This document shows, piece after piece, positions 43,966 through 52,856 of a stretch of DNA of 64,000 bases. Made by a program: the position numbers and the translations under genes. The stretch is from the NCBI RefSeq assembly GCF_017638545.1, contig NZ_CP072110.1, positions 1,364,001-1,428,000 of the forward strand, read 5' to 3'. The first letter of the stretch is position 1; every line of letters begins with the position of its first letter. The notes beneath the pieces are model-generated. The model made no database searches, was not told the origin of the DNA, and was given only the letters and a program-made list of their open reading frames with translations. The DNA is from Psychrosphaera ytuae (GTDB lineage Bacteria > Pseudomonadota > Gammaproteobacteria > Enterobacterales > Alteromonadaceae).

Positions 43966-46900
43966 TTAAGTTATTTTGTTTTTTAGTCCAGCCATTAAAC
44001 TGTAATTCACAGGGACCAAAATCAAGGTTATAAAGGTCGCAAACAAAATACCGAATCCCAAAGATACAGCCATTGGGATTAAGAACTGTGCCTGTGTTGA
44101 TTTTTCGAATAACAACGGCATCAAACCAATAAATGTAGTTAAGCTGGTTAACATTACTGGCCTGAAGCGAGCGCTACCCGCTGTCAATACCGCTTCTTTG
44201 ATATCAAAACCTGAGTCTCGGCGTTTGTTGATGTAATCAACTAAAACAAGCGAGTCATTGACCACAACACCAATCAAGGCAAGCATACCTAACAAACTCA
44301 TGATAGTTAGCTCCATCCCCATAATCCAATGGCCGGCAACCGCCCCAATCATGCCAAATGGAATAATACTCATCACTATGAGTGGCTGGCTATAAGACTT
44401 AAAAGGTATGGCCAACAGGGCATAAATGACAAAAAATACAAAAATTAACGCCCAAGCTAGACTGCCAAATGACTCAGCTTGCTCCTTTGCTTCACCTTCT
44501 AATGAATGACTAACACCAGGATATTGTTCGACCAATTCATCCAAGTACGCTTTAAGGTCGGCTTGTAGCACTGTCATGTTTACATTTTCTTTATCTACAT
44601 CGGCAGTTACGTTAACCGTTCGATAGCGATCGATTCGATAAATTGCAGATGGGCTTTGACCTGGCGTCAACGTCGCAACATGGGACAATGGAACCGTGCC
44701 CCCTGCTGGTGTCGGAATTAACAAACTTTGCAGCTCTGCTATTGATTCACGTTCTTTTAAAGGTAAGCGAACCATCACACGGACATCATCTCGCCCACGC
44801 TGTATTCGCTGAACTTGAGAACCAAAAAACGCAGTTCTGACTTGGCTTGCTACGTCACTTCGAGTTAAGCCAAGTGCGATGCCCTGCTGTGTCAGTTCGA
44901 TTTGTAATTCTTGTTTGCCATCGGACAGTGAGTCCGTGATATCAAACACCGTTGGATACGTTGCCAGTCGCTGTTTCACTCGCTCTGCAACTTCTTTTAA
45001 TGTCTCTAAAGAGGTCGCCGACAACTGCACGTCAATCGGATCTGACGTACGCCCAATCTCGGCTCTAAAAGTTACACTTTCAGCTCCAGGAATGGCGCCA
45101 ATCATTTGCCGCCACTCTCTGGCTAGATGATTGGCAGTAATGGTAGATGTGCGTTGTTCCGGAGGAATGATCTCAAAGCGAACACCGCCCGCGTTTGATG
45201 CACCACCGCGATTACCGGTCGTTGCCAGAATGTTAATAATGACACTTTCACCAGAGACTTCATCAACATACTTTTGTTGTAATTCACGCGCTTTGTCAGC
45301 CATTTTAATGACGTGTTTATTGGTCACTTCAAATGGTGTCCCAGCTGGCATGGAGATATTCACCCGGACTGTCTCACTTGGGATCCGAGGGAAAAAGATA
45401 AACTTAGTCCAACCACTCATTATCAACGCTAAAATGATCACAAACACTGAGACAAACATGCTGACAGTAGTAAAGCGGTTGCGAAGAGCAAGCTTCAACA
45501 CTGGCTGATAGTACTTCATAATTGCATGTTCAAAACCGTCCGCAAATTTGTGCTGTAACGCTTCAAGTTTTCCCACTTCGCCCTTTTGATGGCGCAATTT
45601 AATGTGCTTTAAATGAGAGGGTAAAACAAACTTCGACTCGACCAACGACATCAATAAAATAGGAATGACGATTACGGGAATTTGAGCGAACAATGCACCG
45701 CGGTTTCCTTCGATAAACGCCAAAGGCAAAAAGGCCGCGACCGTCGTCAAAATACCAAAGGTAACGGGTGTTGCGACTTCTTGAGTGCCTCTGATAACGG
45801 CATCTTCACTTGAGTCCGCATTTTTGAGGTGGGTATAAATGTTTTCGCCGGTTACGATAGCATCGTCCACGACAATACCTAATACCAAAATGAACCCGAA
45901 CAAACTCATAACGTTAAGAGAAATACCAAACCAAGGCATGACAATAAACGCGCCCATAAATGACACAGGGATACCAATGAATACCCAAAATGCGATGGCG
46001 GGACGCAAGAACAGAGTCAGTAACAAAAGAACCAAAAAGCCACCTTGCAGAGCACTTGTGGTCAGGGTTGAAATACGATTTTTAACGATTTGAGAGTCGT
46101 CATCCCAGTAAGTCAACTCGTAGCCATTAGGTAAGGATAACTGTTTATCTTCGATGTATTTTTTTACCTGCTCGGCCACTTCAATAGCACTTTGGTTACC
46201 AATTCGATACACATCCAAAAAGGCTGCTTGATTACCATTAAAACGAGTGCGTACAGGAGTTTCTTCAAAACCATCGATTACTGTCGCCACGTCTGACAAT
46301 CTTATGATTGTGCCGTCTGGGTTGGTTTTGATTGCAATGTTGGCAAATTCATTTTGACGGTAAGCCTGTCCTTTAGAGCGTAATAAAATATCTCCACCAC
46401 GAGTTTTTAATGTACCAGCTGAAATATCCAAACTGGAATTGGCAATGGCACGAGAGACTTGCGCTAAGGTTAGATCGTATTGACGTAATTTGTCGGTCGA
46501 CATTTCTATGGCGATTTCGTAATCCCTTACACCACTTAATTCGATTTGAGTCACACCGGGTAGTTTGAGTATTTCGTCGCGTACTTGTTCTGCAAACTCT
46601 CTTAACTCTTTTTCACCATAAATGCTCGACAAGGCAACGGCAATCACTTCTCGTTTGCGCTGGGCCAGTGCTATCACTGGCTTCTCCGCATCTGCCGGGA
46701 ACGTGTTAATGGCATCAACGCGACTCTTTATATCGTTGAGCATATCACGAGGGTCATACCCTTTATCGACCTCAATTGAAACTGACGCTGAGCCTTCTGA
46801 CGAACGACTTGTGATCTTCTTGATGCCTTCTAAGTCTTGCACCGCTTCTTCAACTCGAATCGCAATACCTTGCTCAGTGTCCTCAGGAGTCGCACCACGG

Positions 46901-47049
46901 AGGGTCACGCTAACGGTAATGCGGTCTGACTCTATCGAAGGGAACACCTCAAAAGGTATTTGATTGAACAGATTAAACAAACCTGCAATCAAAATAGTGA
47001 ACATTAACAAATTGGCGGCAACGCCATTTCTCGCGAACCAAGCAATCAT
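43966..47049 (-). CDS. RND efflux pump, inner-membrane permease
   Basis: A 1027-residue AcrB-type RND transporter (HAE-1/TriC-like branch). Twelve helices in two repeats with two large periplasmic loops. The proton-relay pair is Asp395-Asp396 in GIVVDDAIV, matching Asp407/408 of AcrB; the second repeat carries GVVVNDSLVLVDYIN. Exports drugs, detergents or similar compounds using proton entry. Its start overlaps the adaptor gene stop (ATGA), so the three-gene operon is complete: outer-membrane factor, adaptor, pump. Substrates cannot be predicted from the sequence. Confidence 0.95.
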   Translation of the reverse strand: MIAWFARNGVAANLLMFTILIAGLFNLFNQIPFEVFPSIESDRITVSVTLRGATPEDTEQGIAIRVEEAVQDLEGIKKITSRSSEGSASVSIEVDKGYDPRDMLNDIKSRVDAINTFPADAEKPVIALAQRKREVIAVALSSIYGEKELREFAEQVRDEILKLPGVTQIELSGVRDYEIAIEMSTDKLRQYDLTLAQVSRAIANSSLDISAGTLKTRGGDILLRSKGQAYRQNEFANIAIKTNPDGTIIRLSDVATVIDGFEETPVRTRFNGNQAAFLDVYRIGNQSAIEVAEQVKKYIEDKQLSLPNGYELTYWDDDSQIVKNRISTLTTSALQGGFLVLLLLTLFLRPAIAFWVFIGIPVSFMGAFIVMPWFGISLNVMSLFGFILVLGIVVDDAIVTGENIYTHLKNADSSEDAVIRGTQEVATPVTFGILTTVAAFLPLAFIEGNRGALFAQIPVIVIPILLMSLVESKFVLPSHLKHIKLRHQKGEVGKLEALQHKFADGFEHAIMKYYQPVLKLALRNRFTTVSMFVSVFVIILALIMSGWTKFIFFPRIPSETVRVNISMPAGTPFEVTNKHVIKMADKARELQQKYVDEVSGESVIINILATTGNRGGASNAGGVRFEIIPPEQRTSTITANHLAREWRQMIGAIPGAESVTFRAEIGRTSDPIDVQLSATSLETLKEVAERVKQRLATYPTVFDITDSLSDGKQELQIELTQQGIALGLTRSDVASQVRTAFFGSQVQRIQRGRDDVRVMVRLPLKERESIAELQSLLIPTPAGGTVPLSHVATLTPGQSPSAIYRIDRYRTVNVTADVDKENVNMTVLQADLKAYLDELVEQYPGVSHSLEGEAKEQAESFGSLAWALIFVFFVIYALLAIPFKSYSQPLIVMSIIPFGMIGAVAGHWIMGMELTIMSLLGMLALIGVVVNDSLVLVDYINKRRDSGFDIKEAVLTAGSARFRPVMLTSLTTFIGLMPLLFEKSTQAQFLIPMAVSLGFGILFATFITLILVPVNYSLMAGLKNKIT

Positions 47050-48284
47050 GAGCGAGCTCCTGCTTTAGCTGGTCTCTCGCCACTAGCTTGACGCTCCCCT
47101 TTGGCCCGACGTGGAGAGTCTTGCCCCAGTATCGACACTGGTGTACCTGAACTTACCTGACCTAGTGGAGATATAACCACTTGATCACCTTCTTGCAAAC
47201 CGGCACTGATGATTGCCTCTTCACCGTTTTGCCAGCGTACTTCTATTTCGGTGCGTTTTAACAAGCCTTCTTTGACCAAATACACATAACTGCCTTGGTA
47301 AATGGCACGGTTAGGGATGACCAAGGCTTGTTCAAGCGACTGACCCGGAATTTCGGCCGTCACGTACTGACCGATTTTTATCGATACTTTGTTGGCTTTT
47401 TGATTGCCCTTTGAAAACGGCTCATCAATTTGCCCAACAACGTATAATTGCTGTGAATTTGTGTCGATGGCACCTTCGGTGCGAACCAAGTTACCTTGCC
47501 ATTGTTGGCTGCCAATTAAATCAGACGTGAAGGTGACTGGTTTTGGTTTAGCTGGACCTTGGCCATTGCGGTATTCTTCTGGCAAAGACAGTAAGCTCAA
47601 ATCTTTGTTTTTAATCGGCAAGCGAATTTCGACGTAATCCGTTGCGTAAATATCAGCTAACTTAGTGTTACTCGAAATTACTTGGCCTACATCCACGGCC
47701 TTAGACAAAATACGGCCCGAGTAAGGCGCAGTTACCTTGGTACGCTCAAGGGCGAGCTCGGCTTTTTCTAACTGAGCTTGGGCTGATAACACTTTCGCCT
47801 TGGCGGCTTCTAACTGAGGCTTACGAAGCACTAGGTCGTTAGCTGGTTTACCGTTATTTAGGCGTTGCCAATCTATTTCTGCCTGTTGTGCTCGAGCTTG
47901 TTCTTCCAGCAGAGTTTGCTGGGCAGATAACAAACCTGCGCGAGCGACTTTTACTTCGGCTTTGTAATCCCGATCGTCTAATTCGACTAAGACTTGGCCT
48001 TTTTCAAAAAAGCCCCCTTCTCTAAATTGCTCGTTGATATGAGTGATTTGACCGCTCACTTGGCTGACTAAAGCACTTTGTGTTTGCGGTTGAACTGTGC
48101 CATAACTTTCGATTATTACTGGATAAGATTGCGCTTTCAAAGGCAAAACCTCGACCGTCATTTGCGGTGCTTTTGATGGCGCTCGACGATTAGACTCTGG
48201 CGGGTTTGCACGAATAAATTGAGCGACCAAAACCGTAACGCCGATAATACAAACAGGTAATATTAATTTTGTTAGCTTTGCCAT
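47046..48284 (-). CDS. RND efflux periplasmic adaptor (membrane fusion protein)
   Basis: A 412-residue adaptor linking the pump to the outer-membrane channel. N-terminal membrane anchor (about 7-25), lipoyl halves (VQPQTQSALVSQVSGQITHI and APYSGRILSKAVDVGQVI), a coiled-coil hairpin (about 110-185), beta-barrel and membrane-proximal domains, and a basic, low-complexity C-terminus (GERQASGERPAKAGARS). It lies 3 bases behind the outer-membrane factor gene and overlaps the pump gene by 4 bases. Confidence 0.94.
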   Translation of the reverse strand: MAKLTKLILPVCIIGVTVLVAQFIRANPPESNRRAPSKAPQMTVEVLPLKAQSYPVIIESYGTVQPQTQSALVSQVSGQITHINEQFREGGFFEKGQVLVELDDRDYKAEVKVARAGLLSAQQTLLEEQARAQQAEIDWQRLNNGKPANDLVLRKPQLEAAKAKVLSAQAQLEKAELALERTKVTAPYSGRILSKAVDVGQVISSNTKLADIYATDYVEIRLPIKNKDLSLLSLPEEYRNGQGPAKPKPVTFTSDLIGSQQWQGNLVRTEGAIDTNSQQLYVVGQIDEPFSKGNQKANKVSIKIGQYVTAEIPGQSLEQALVIPNRAIYQGSYVYLVKEGLLKRTEIEVRWQNGEEAIISAGLQEGDQVVISPLGQVSSGTPVSILGQDSPRRAKGERQASGERPAKAGARS

Positions 48285-48287
48285 GAG

Positions 48288-49733
48288 TTATTCTTCGTCT
48301 TTTTGTAATTGAGGTTGTAATTGTGAATTCACTGCGAGTTCATTTTGTTGATTGAATTGGGGAGTTTTGCCAAGCGCGAGTTGCAGCTGGACATGATTAA
48401 CGAGTAGCTGTTTGTGTAACTGAACCGCTGACGTTTCAGCATCAAATGCCCGAGCTTGTGCATTTAGTACAGTCGTGTATGTCACAAGACCACTCTGATA
48501 TTGCCCAAACGACAGTTCAGCGGCCATTTGGGCGTTGTATTTAGCGTCTAAGATGGCACGGTATCGCTGCTCTAGACTAACTGCGTCTGTTATGCGATTT
48601 TCAACCGTTTCAAAGGATTGATACAAGTTGTCCAAATATCGTTGCTCAGCTTGTTTTAGCTGTAAACGAGCTGTTTCTTCATTGGCTTTGAGTTGGCCTG
48701 CGTTAAAAATAGGTGCCGTTAAATTGCCTAACAGTGACCACACCAGCCCCGAACCATCAAACAAATCCCTTAATTTCTGTCCTTCATCACCTATAGAACC
48801 CGTGATGACAAAACTGGGATAGCGTTTTTTGTGAACAAAGGCGAGATTGGCGTTTTGAGCCATAAGCTCATACCAGCTCGCTTGTAACGATGGTTTGTTT
48901 TCAACTAAATCAGACGGGACCACTGATAAAGACTCAAGCTGATAAGACGGAAGCTCTGAATCAAGTTCGAACTGTCCTGTTGGGTAGTCTGAAGACAACC
49001 TTTGTAATGCTCGAATAGCGGTCTGTTGTGTCGCTTTTTGCTGGCTAAGTCGCGATACCTCAGTGTTGAAATCATTACGAGCTAAGTACACATCCAAAGC
49101 TTCATTCAAACCTTGCTGATATCCGCGCTCGATTATGTCCAAGCTTTGTTTAGTTAATTCAACTCGCTGTTTGGCAAGTTCAAGCAAACGGTTACTTTCA
49201 ATAACGTCAAACCAAGCAGTAATAACATTGGCGATAAGGGTTTGTTTAGCTTGCTCAAAGCTCGCTTCTGCAGCTAAATATGCCAACTGGGCTTGTTGCT
49301 CTGCATCAGATAACTTTTGCCACAAGTCCAATTCGTATCGAATATCTAACCCTGCCTCAAATTTATTTCCGATTGACCCCTCTTCTGCTTTAGTCCGACG
49401 CGCCGATAACCCAGCTTCGATTGACGGCCACAGTGCCGAGTTTGCAACCGTCAAAGCTTGGCGTTTTTGCTGTAGTGACAAAAACTCTTGTTTTAAGTTG
49501 AAGTTGGTTTCTAATGCATATACCAAAAAGTCACGTAATTGCTGATTGCTCAGTATTGATAAAGACTGAGAGCGTTCTGTGCTTTCAGTGAGCGCAGCTT
49601 TAAAGTCAGACTGCCATTCTATGGGGACATTTTTGGGCTGTTTGATATGTTCATTTTCTGAATAGTGACTACTACAGGCCGACAATACCGACACTGCAAC
49701 AACAGAAAACACCATGCTTGTTAGCTTGGACAC
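48288..49733 (-). CDS. TolC/NodT-family outer-membrane efflux lipoprotein
   Basis: A 481-residue outer-membrane factor with signal peptide and lipobox LSAC (16-19), so lipid-anchored like OprM. Two OEP repeats of long amphipathic helices follow, with family-like LELAKQRVELTKQSLDIIERG and APIFNAGQLKANEETARLQLKQAEQ. First gene of the tripartite efflux operon. A palindrome about 28-44 bases upstream of its start may be the operator of the operon; no regulator gene is adjacent. Confidence 0.93.
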   Translation of the reverse strand: MSKLTSMVFSVVAVSVLSACSSHYSENEHIKQPKNVPIEWQSDFKAALTESTERSQSLSILSNQQLRDFLVYALETNFNLKQEFLSLQQKRQALTVANSALWPSIEAGLSARRTKAEEGSIGNKFEAGLDIRYELDLWQKLSDAEQQAQLAYLAAEASFEQAKQTLIANVITAWFDVIESNRLLELAKQRVELTKQSLDIIERGYQQGLNEALDVYLARNDFNTEVSRLSQQKATQQTAIRALQRLSSDYPTGQFELDSELPSYQLESLSVVPSDLVENKPSLQASWYELMAQNANLAFVHKKRYPSFVITGSIGDEGQKLRDLFDGSGLVWSLLGNLTAPIFNAGQLKANEETARLQLKQAEQRYLDNLYQSFETVENRITDAVSLEQRYRAILDAKYNAQMAAELSFGQYQSGLVTYTTVLNAQARAFDAETSAVQLHKQLLVNHVQLQLALGKTPQFNQQNELAVNSQLQPQLQKDEE

Positions 49734-49760
49734 TTATTTATCCTCGAAGTTAATCCTTTC

Positions 49761-49777
49761 ATGACGATATACGTCAT
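49761..49777. promoter_or_regulatory. Palindromic operator-like site upstream of the RND operon
   Basis: ATGACG (49761-49766) and CGTCAT (49772-49777) flank ATATA. The dyad lies 28-44 bases before the first start codon of the operon, a usual place for a TetR- or MarR-type repressor site. The regulator is not identified. Confidence 0.45.
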
Positions 49778-49994
49778 TTTTCTACGTTAGATTAGACTAC
49801 GAGCAAATAATACTGACAAAGTAATTTACGTTAGCTTACAAACCCTGTCGCTGAATATACAAAAAATGTCGGTAGGTTAAATATTCTCTCAATAACGACT
49901 ATTAATTACCAAGTTCCGATTTTTTGCCATCCAAATAAAAATTATCGTCTACACTTTTTAAGTCGATTTGTACTTTGTTTTTAGGGGGTTAACT

Positions 49995-51002
49995 TTGCAG
50001 TTAACAAAGAAAGTAGTAAGCCACATTGAAAGGTTTACTTCTTTACAAGACCAAGAGCTGATAGCGTTCAGCTTGCTTCAAAGCGTTGAGGATATTCTTG
50101 CACCTCCATATCAATGTATTATTCGCCGCTCTAAAACGGGTAAAATTGTCAGCCAATTTATTTTGGAAGAAGATCAAAAAAAGCACAAAACAACGGAAAT
50201 CAAGATTCCCGATCGATTTGCCGATCTATTGAGTGCATTTTCCAAACAAAAAGTCGAAAGCCACTCAGAAAAAATTAATGATCATTACTATTTCATATTA
50301 ATGGTCAATCACTCTCCGAGTTCTGATTTGATTTATTTGATGGAAAGAGATCGTGAAGTCGACAAATTCGAATACGACTTGTTGTCAGGGTTGTTTCAGG
50401 TATTCAAAAACTTTATTGATTTGATCATTGATTCACAAACCGATCAGCTAACCGGATTACTCAATCGCAAAACGTTTGATACTGCAATTACGAGGTTTTG
50501 GGAGTACGCCAACCCAACCAATTACCTAGGTAGAGAAAAGCGTCAAGAAAGAGAAAACGAGCAAAACTACGTGGTTGTTTTCGACATTGACCACTTCAAA
50601 CGAATCAATGACGACTACGGTCATTTATTTGGTGATGAAGTCTTGATCTTAGTCGCTAATAAACTTCGAGATTCTTTTAGAAGTGATGACTTCTTGTTTC
50701 GTTTTGGCGGCGAAGAATTTGTTTTATTACTGAAAGGCATAACACAAGAAAACTGTGAAGCTTTACTCAACAAAGTCCACCAGCGTATAGCTGAAACAGA
50801 GTTTCCTAACATATCCCAATTAACCATCAGTAGCGGCGTGTGCGCCTTAAAAGACAATATTTTTTACATGACGATTTTGGACTACGCAGACAAAGCCCTT
50901 TATGAAAGTAAAAAGAATGGGCGCAATCAAGCTACGTTTTTTAACATTGATGAAGAAGTCGAAAACAAACAAGAAATTACTGGTGAAATTGACTTGTTTT
51001 AG
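49995..51002 (+). CDS. Diguanylate cyclase (GGDEF)
   Basis: About 335 residues, cytoplasmic. TTG 49995 is taken as the start because AGGGGG lies 6 bases upstream; an earlier TTG at 49968 has no such site. The N-terminal about 150 residues form a GAF-like alpha/beta region that I cannot assign to a ligand. The GGDEF domain (about 165-320) has an active GGEEF signature (238-242) and an intact RxxD inhibitory site (RSDD, 229-232) five residues before it. It should make cyclic-di-GMP from two GTP with product inhibition. It diverges from the RND operon across about 261 bases. Confidence 0.93.
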   Translation: MQLTKKVVSHIERFTSLQDQELIAFSLLQSVEDILAPPYQCIIRRSKTGKIVSQFILEEDQKKHKTTEIKIPDRFADLLSAFSKQKVESHSEKINDHYYFILMVNHSPSSDLIYLMERDREVDKFEYDLLSGLFQVFKNFIDLIIDSQTDQLTGLLNRKTFDTAITRFWEYANPTNYLGREKRQERENEQNYVVVFDIDHFKRINDDYGHLFGDEVLILVANKLRDSFRSDDFLFRFGGEEFVLLLKGITQENCEALLNKVHQRIAETEFPNISQLTISSGVCALKDNIFYMTILDYADKALYESKKNGRNQATFFNIDEEVENKQEITGEIDLF

Positions 51003-51007
51003 ACATA

Positions 51008-51040
51008 AAAAAACCCCGACTGTTTAGGTCGAGGTTTGTT
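51008..51040. terminator. Bidirectional terminator of ssrA and the diguanylate cyclase gene
   Basis: AAACC-C-CGAC (51011-51020) pairs with GTCG-A-GGTTT (51028-51037) with one mismatch. On the minus strand it is followed by seven T, which makes it chiefly the tmRNA terminator. Confidence 0.8.
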
Positions 51041-51043
51041 TAT

Positions 51044-51412
51044 TGGTGGAGCTGGCGGGAGTTGAACCCGCGTCCAGAAAAGGTCACCCTTTGGTCCTAC
51101 ACGCTTAGTCTCGTTATTACATTCACCTAGCTGCTGCGAACGGACACGCCACAACTAGACTATCCTGAATTAAATTTCGTGGGTTGCCTCTCAGGCGGGA
51201 GTCGCGCCACTATTCCGTTTGGGTTTTGATCTTCTAGAATTCCCCGTCTTACGGACGGAAGCTAGGGTAGAAGAGCTCTTAGCAGGTTATTAAGCTGCTA
51301 GTGCGTAGTTTTCGTCGTTTGCGACTATTTTTTTGCGGCTTTTTACGAGGCCAACCGCCCCTCGACGTGCACCTCCGGAATCATCAATCCTGTCGAATCC
51401 TGAATCAGCCCC
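51044..51412 (-). ncRNA. ssrA: Transfer-messenger RNA
   Basis: Rescues stalled ribosomes by trans-translation with SmpB. The 369-nt gene begins (51412) GGGGCTGATTCAGGATTCGA and ends (51044) in GGGTTCAACTCCCGCC plus AGCTCCACCA, the tRNA-Ala-like acceptor and T arm with encoded CCA. The resume frame at 51322-51290 encodes ANDENYALAA then TAA, identical to the E. coli tag after its first charged alanine. Length is close to the 363 nt of E. coli. smpB is not adjacent in this window. Confidence 0.98.
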
Positions 51413-51419
51413 GTAAGCG

Positions 51420-51447
51420 GGTATAAAATTCTTGGACCAACGGGCAA
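51420..51447 (-). promoter_or_regulatory. Sigma-70 promoter of ssrA
   Basis: On the minus strand TTGCCC (51442-51447) and TATACC (51420-51425) are 16 bases apart, and the -10 ends 8 bases before the tmRNA 5' end. Spacing and position fit a housekeeping promoter. Confidence 0.65.
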
Positions 51448-51626
51448 TGCCGTATTGGTGTGTAATAAGTGTAACGCCTTTTGTTAAATAGCAAAAGTTG
51501 TTTTATTGGTGTTTTGTACAATACCTATCGTCTTCGCTGTTTTTTTGGTCAAATGCAAAACTTTATAGGGCTGTTATTTTGACGATAACTAGTTAATAAT
51601 CGAAAAAAAAGTAAGAAATAAAACAC

Positions 51627-52760
51627 ATGGAACTGTCATTCAAAAACCGTCGTCGCCTTGTCGCTGCCAAAATAGCCGCTAGACAATCTCTGCCCCCAAT
51701 ACCTGACAAAGCGTCATTGATGCGTCCGTTTATTGAATATAAAACTCGGCTGACTTCCTTTTGGCATAGCCTTAACACACCACAGCGCTTATATCTGACC
51801 CCAACATTGCTGGTCATTTTGATGTTTTTTGCCGACATTGATTTTGGTTTTTCGACTCTTGCTCTACTTTCAATCATGGTGGTGGTTGGATTGTGTTTGG
51901 AGTTCTGGCCAAAGTTTTTACGGCTGTGGGATAGTTTGATTGGTAAAACCTTAATTCTTACTTTTTATGCCATCTTAGCTAATTTTGCGCTTGCAAGTTC
52001 TGGTGGACTCGTCAATGAAGTCACTGGAGTAAGCTCGGATGCACTACCCTACTCTCACAACATTGCATTGGTGTTGCACGTTCCGAGCTGGTTTATATTG
52101 ACGACGATGTTGAGTTTGTTGAGTATCTCGTTGTTGATGCCGGTTTACTTAATATTTTTGCTAATACTCAAGCCTTTTGGTATTCATGGTTTATGGCACC
52201 CGCCACACTACAAGTATGTGTTTAGTACAGCCCTAATTCGTTATGTTTGGGTCTGGATTTTATTAGCTGTTATAGCAACTTACGCTGGTAAAGTAGGATT
52301 TATTAATCAGACAACCCCTTTCGTCGGTCATGTAATTGAGGGATTTACTGAAGATCACGATGATTTACCCGGTACAGACATTTCACCTCAAGACGTCGCC
52401 AGTGACGACAAAACAAATAGCACCGATGAATACATCGCCCAAATCAGCCGCGACAGTGAACAACCTCTCACAGAAGAGCAAGAAGCGGCTATTCGCATTT
52501 CAATTGAAGAAAACAAAAAGCTCGCAGACGAATTGTCTAAAAATAGTGAGGGTTTGCTTCAGTTAATGAAGTTCTTGGTCGCCTCTTTTGTCTATCACTT
52601 TGAAGCAGATTCGTATTCTCGTTGTGAGCATACAAAAGACGTTCGAGTCGTCGAGCTTAATGATTATGAGATATTAACCATCAAACAAGACGCCAAGTCC
52701 GACGTTTATTACACTTTTGCAGTAATTGCCTGTAAAAGCCCAGGGATTGGACAAAATTGA
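51627..52760 (+). CDS. Membrane protein of unknown function
   Basis: A 377-residue protein that I do not recognise. A basic N-terminus (KNRRRLVAAKIAARQ) precedes about five hydrophobic segments between 52 and 230. Then comes a long acidic soluble region (about 240-305; GFTEDHDDLPGTDISPQD, EEQEAAIRISIEENKK) and a C-terminal part with two cysteines (YSRCEHTKDVR and VIACKSPG). The ribosome site is weak. It stands alone between ssrA and the convergent kefB gene, with a hairpin after its stop. Confidence 0.8.
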   Translation: MELSFKNRRRLVAAKIAARQSLPPIPDKASLMRPFIEYKTRLTSFWHSLNTPQRLYLTPTLLVILMFFADIDFGFSTLALLSIMVVVGLCLEFWPKFLRLWDSLIGKTLILTFYAILANFALASSGGLVNEVTGVSSDALPYSHNIALVLHVPSWFILTTMLSLLSISLLMPVYLIFLLILKPFGIHGLWHPPHYKYVFSTALIRYVWVWILLAVIATYAGKVGFINQTTPFVGHVIEGFTEDHDDLPGTDISPQDVASDDKTNSTDEYIAQISRDSEQPLTEEQEAAIRISIEENKKLADELSKNSEGLLQLMKFLVASFVYHFEADSYSRCEHTKDVRVVELNDYEILTIKQDAKSDVYYTFAVIACKSPGIGQN

Positions 52761-52762
52761 TA

Positions 52763-52787
52763 AAGGCAAGTCCCTTGTACTTGCCTT
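52763..52787. terminator. Hairpin terminator between the unknown membrane gene and kefB
   Basis: AAGGCAAGT (52763-52771) pairs perfectly with ACTTGCCTT (52779-52787). T tracts on either side are short, so it may be a weak terminator for both converging genes. Confidence 0.6.
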
Positions 52788-52856
52788 ATCGTTATTACCT
52801 TGAAGTTGCTACGTTGTAGTTGTTAAGTTGTAACTCTTTACTGGTGAAAGCTACCG

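Noticed and set aside
44643..47000. Several antisense open frames in the RND pump gene
   Set aside because: They are shadows of a high-quality coding frame and have no independent start signals.
51044..51080. A tRNA-like 3' end suggesting a tRNA-Ala gene
   Set aside because: It is the acceptor and T arm of the tmRNA; the matching 5' half lies about 330 bases away at 51412 with the tag frame between.
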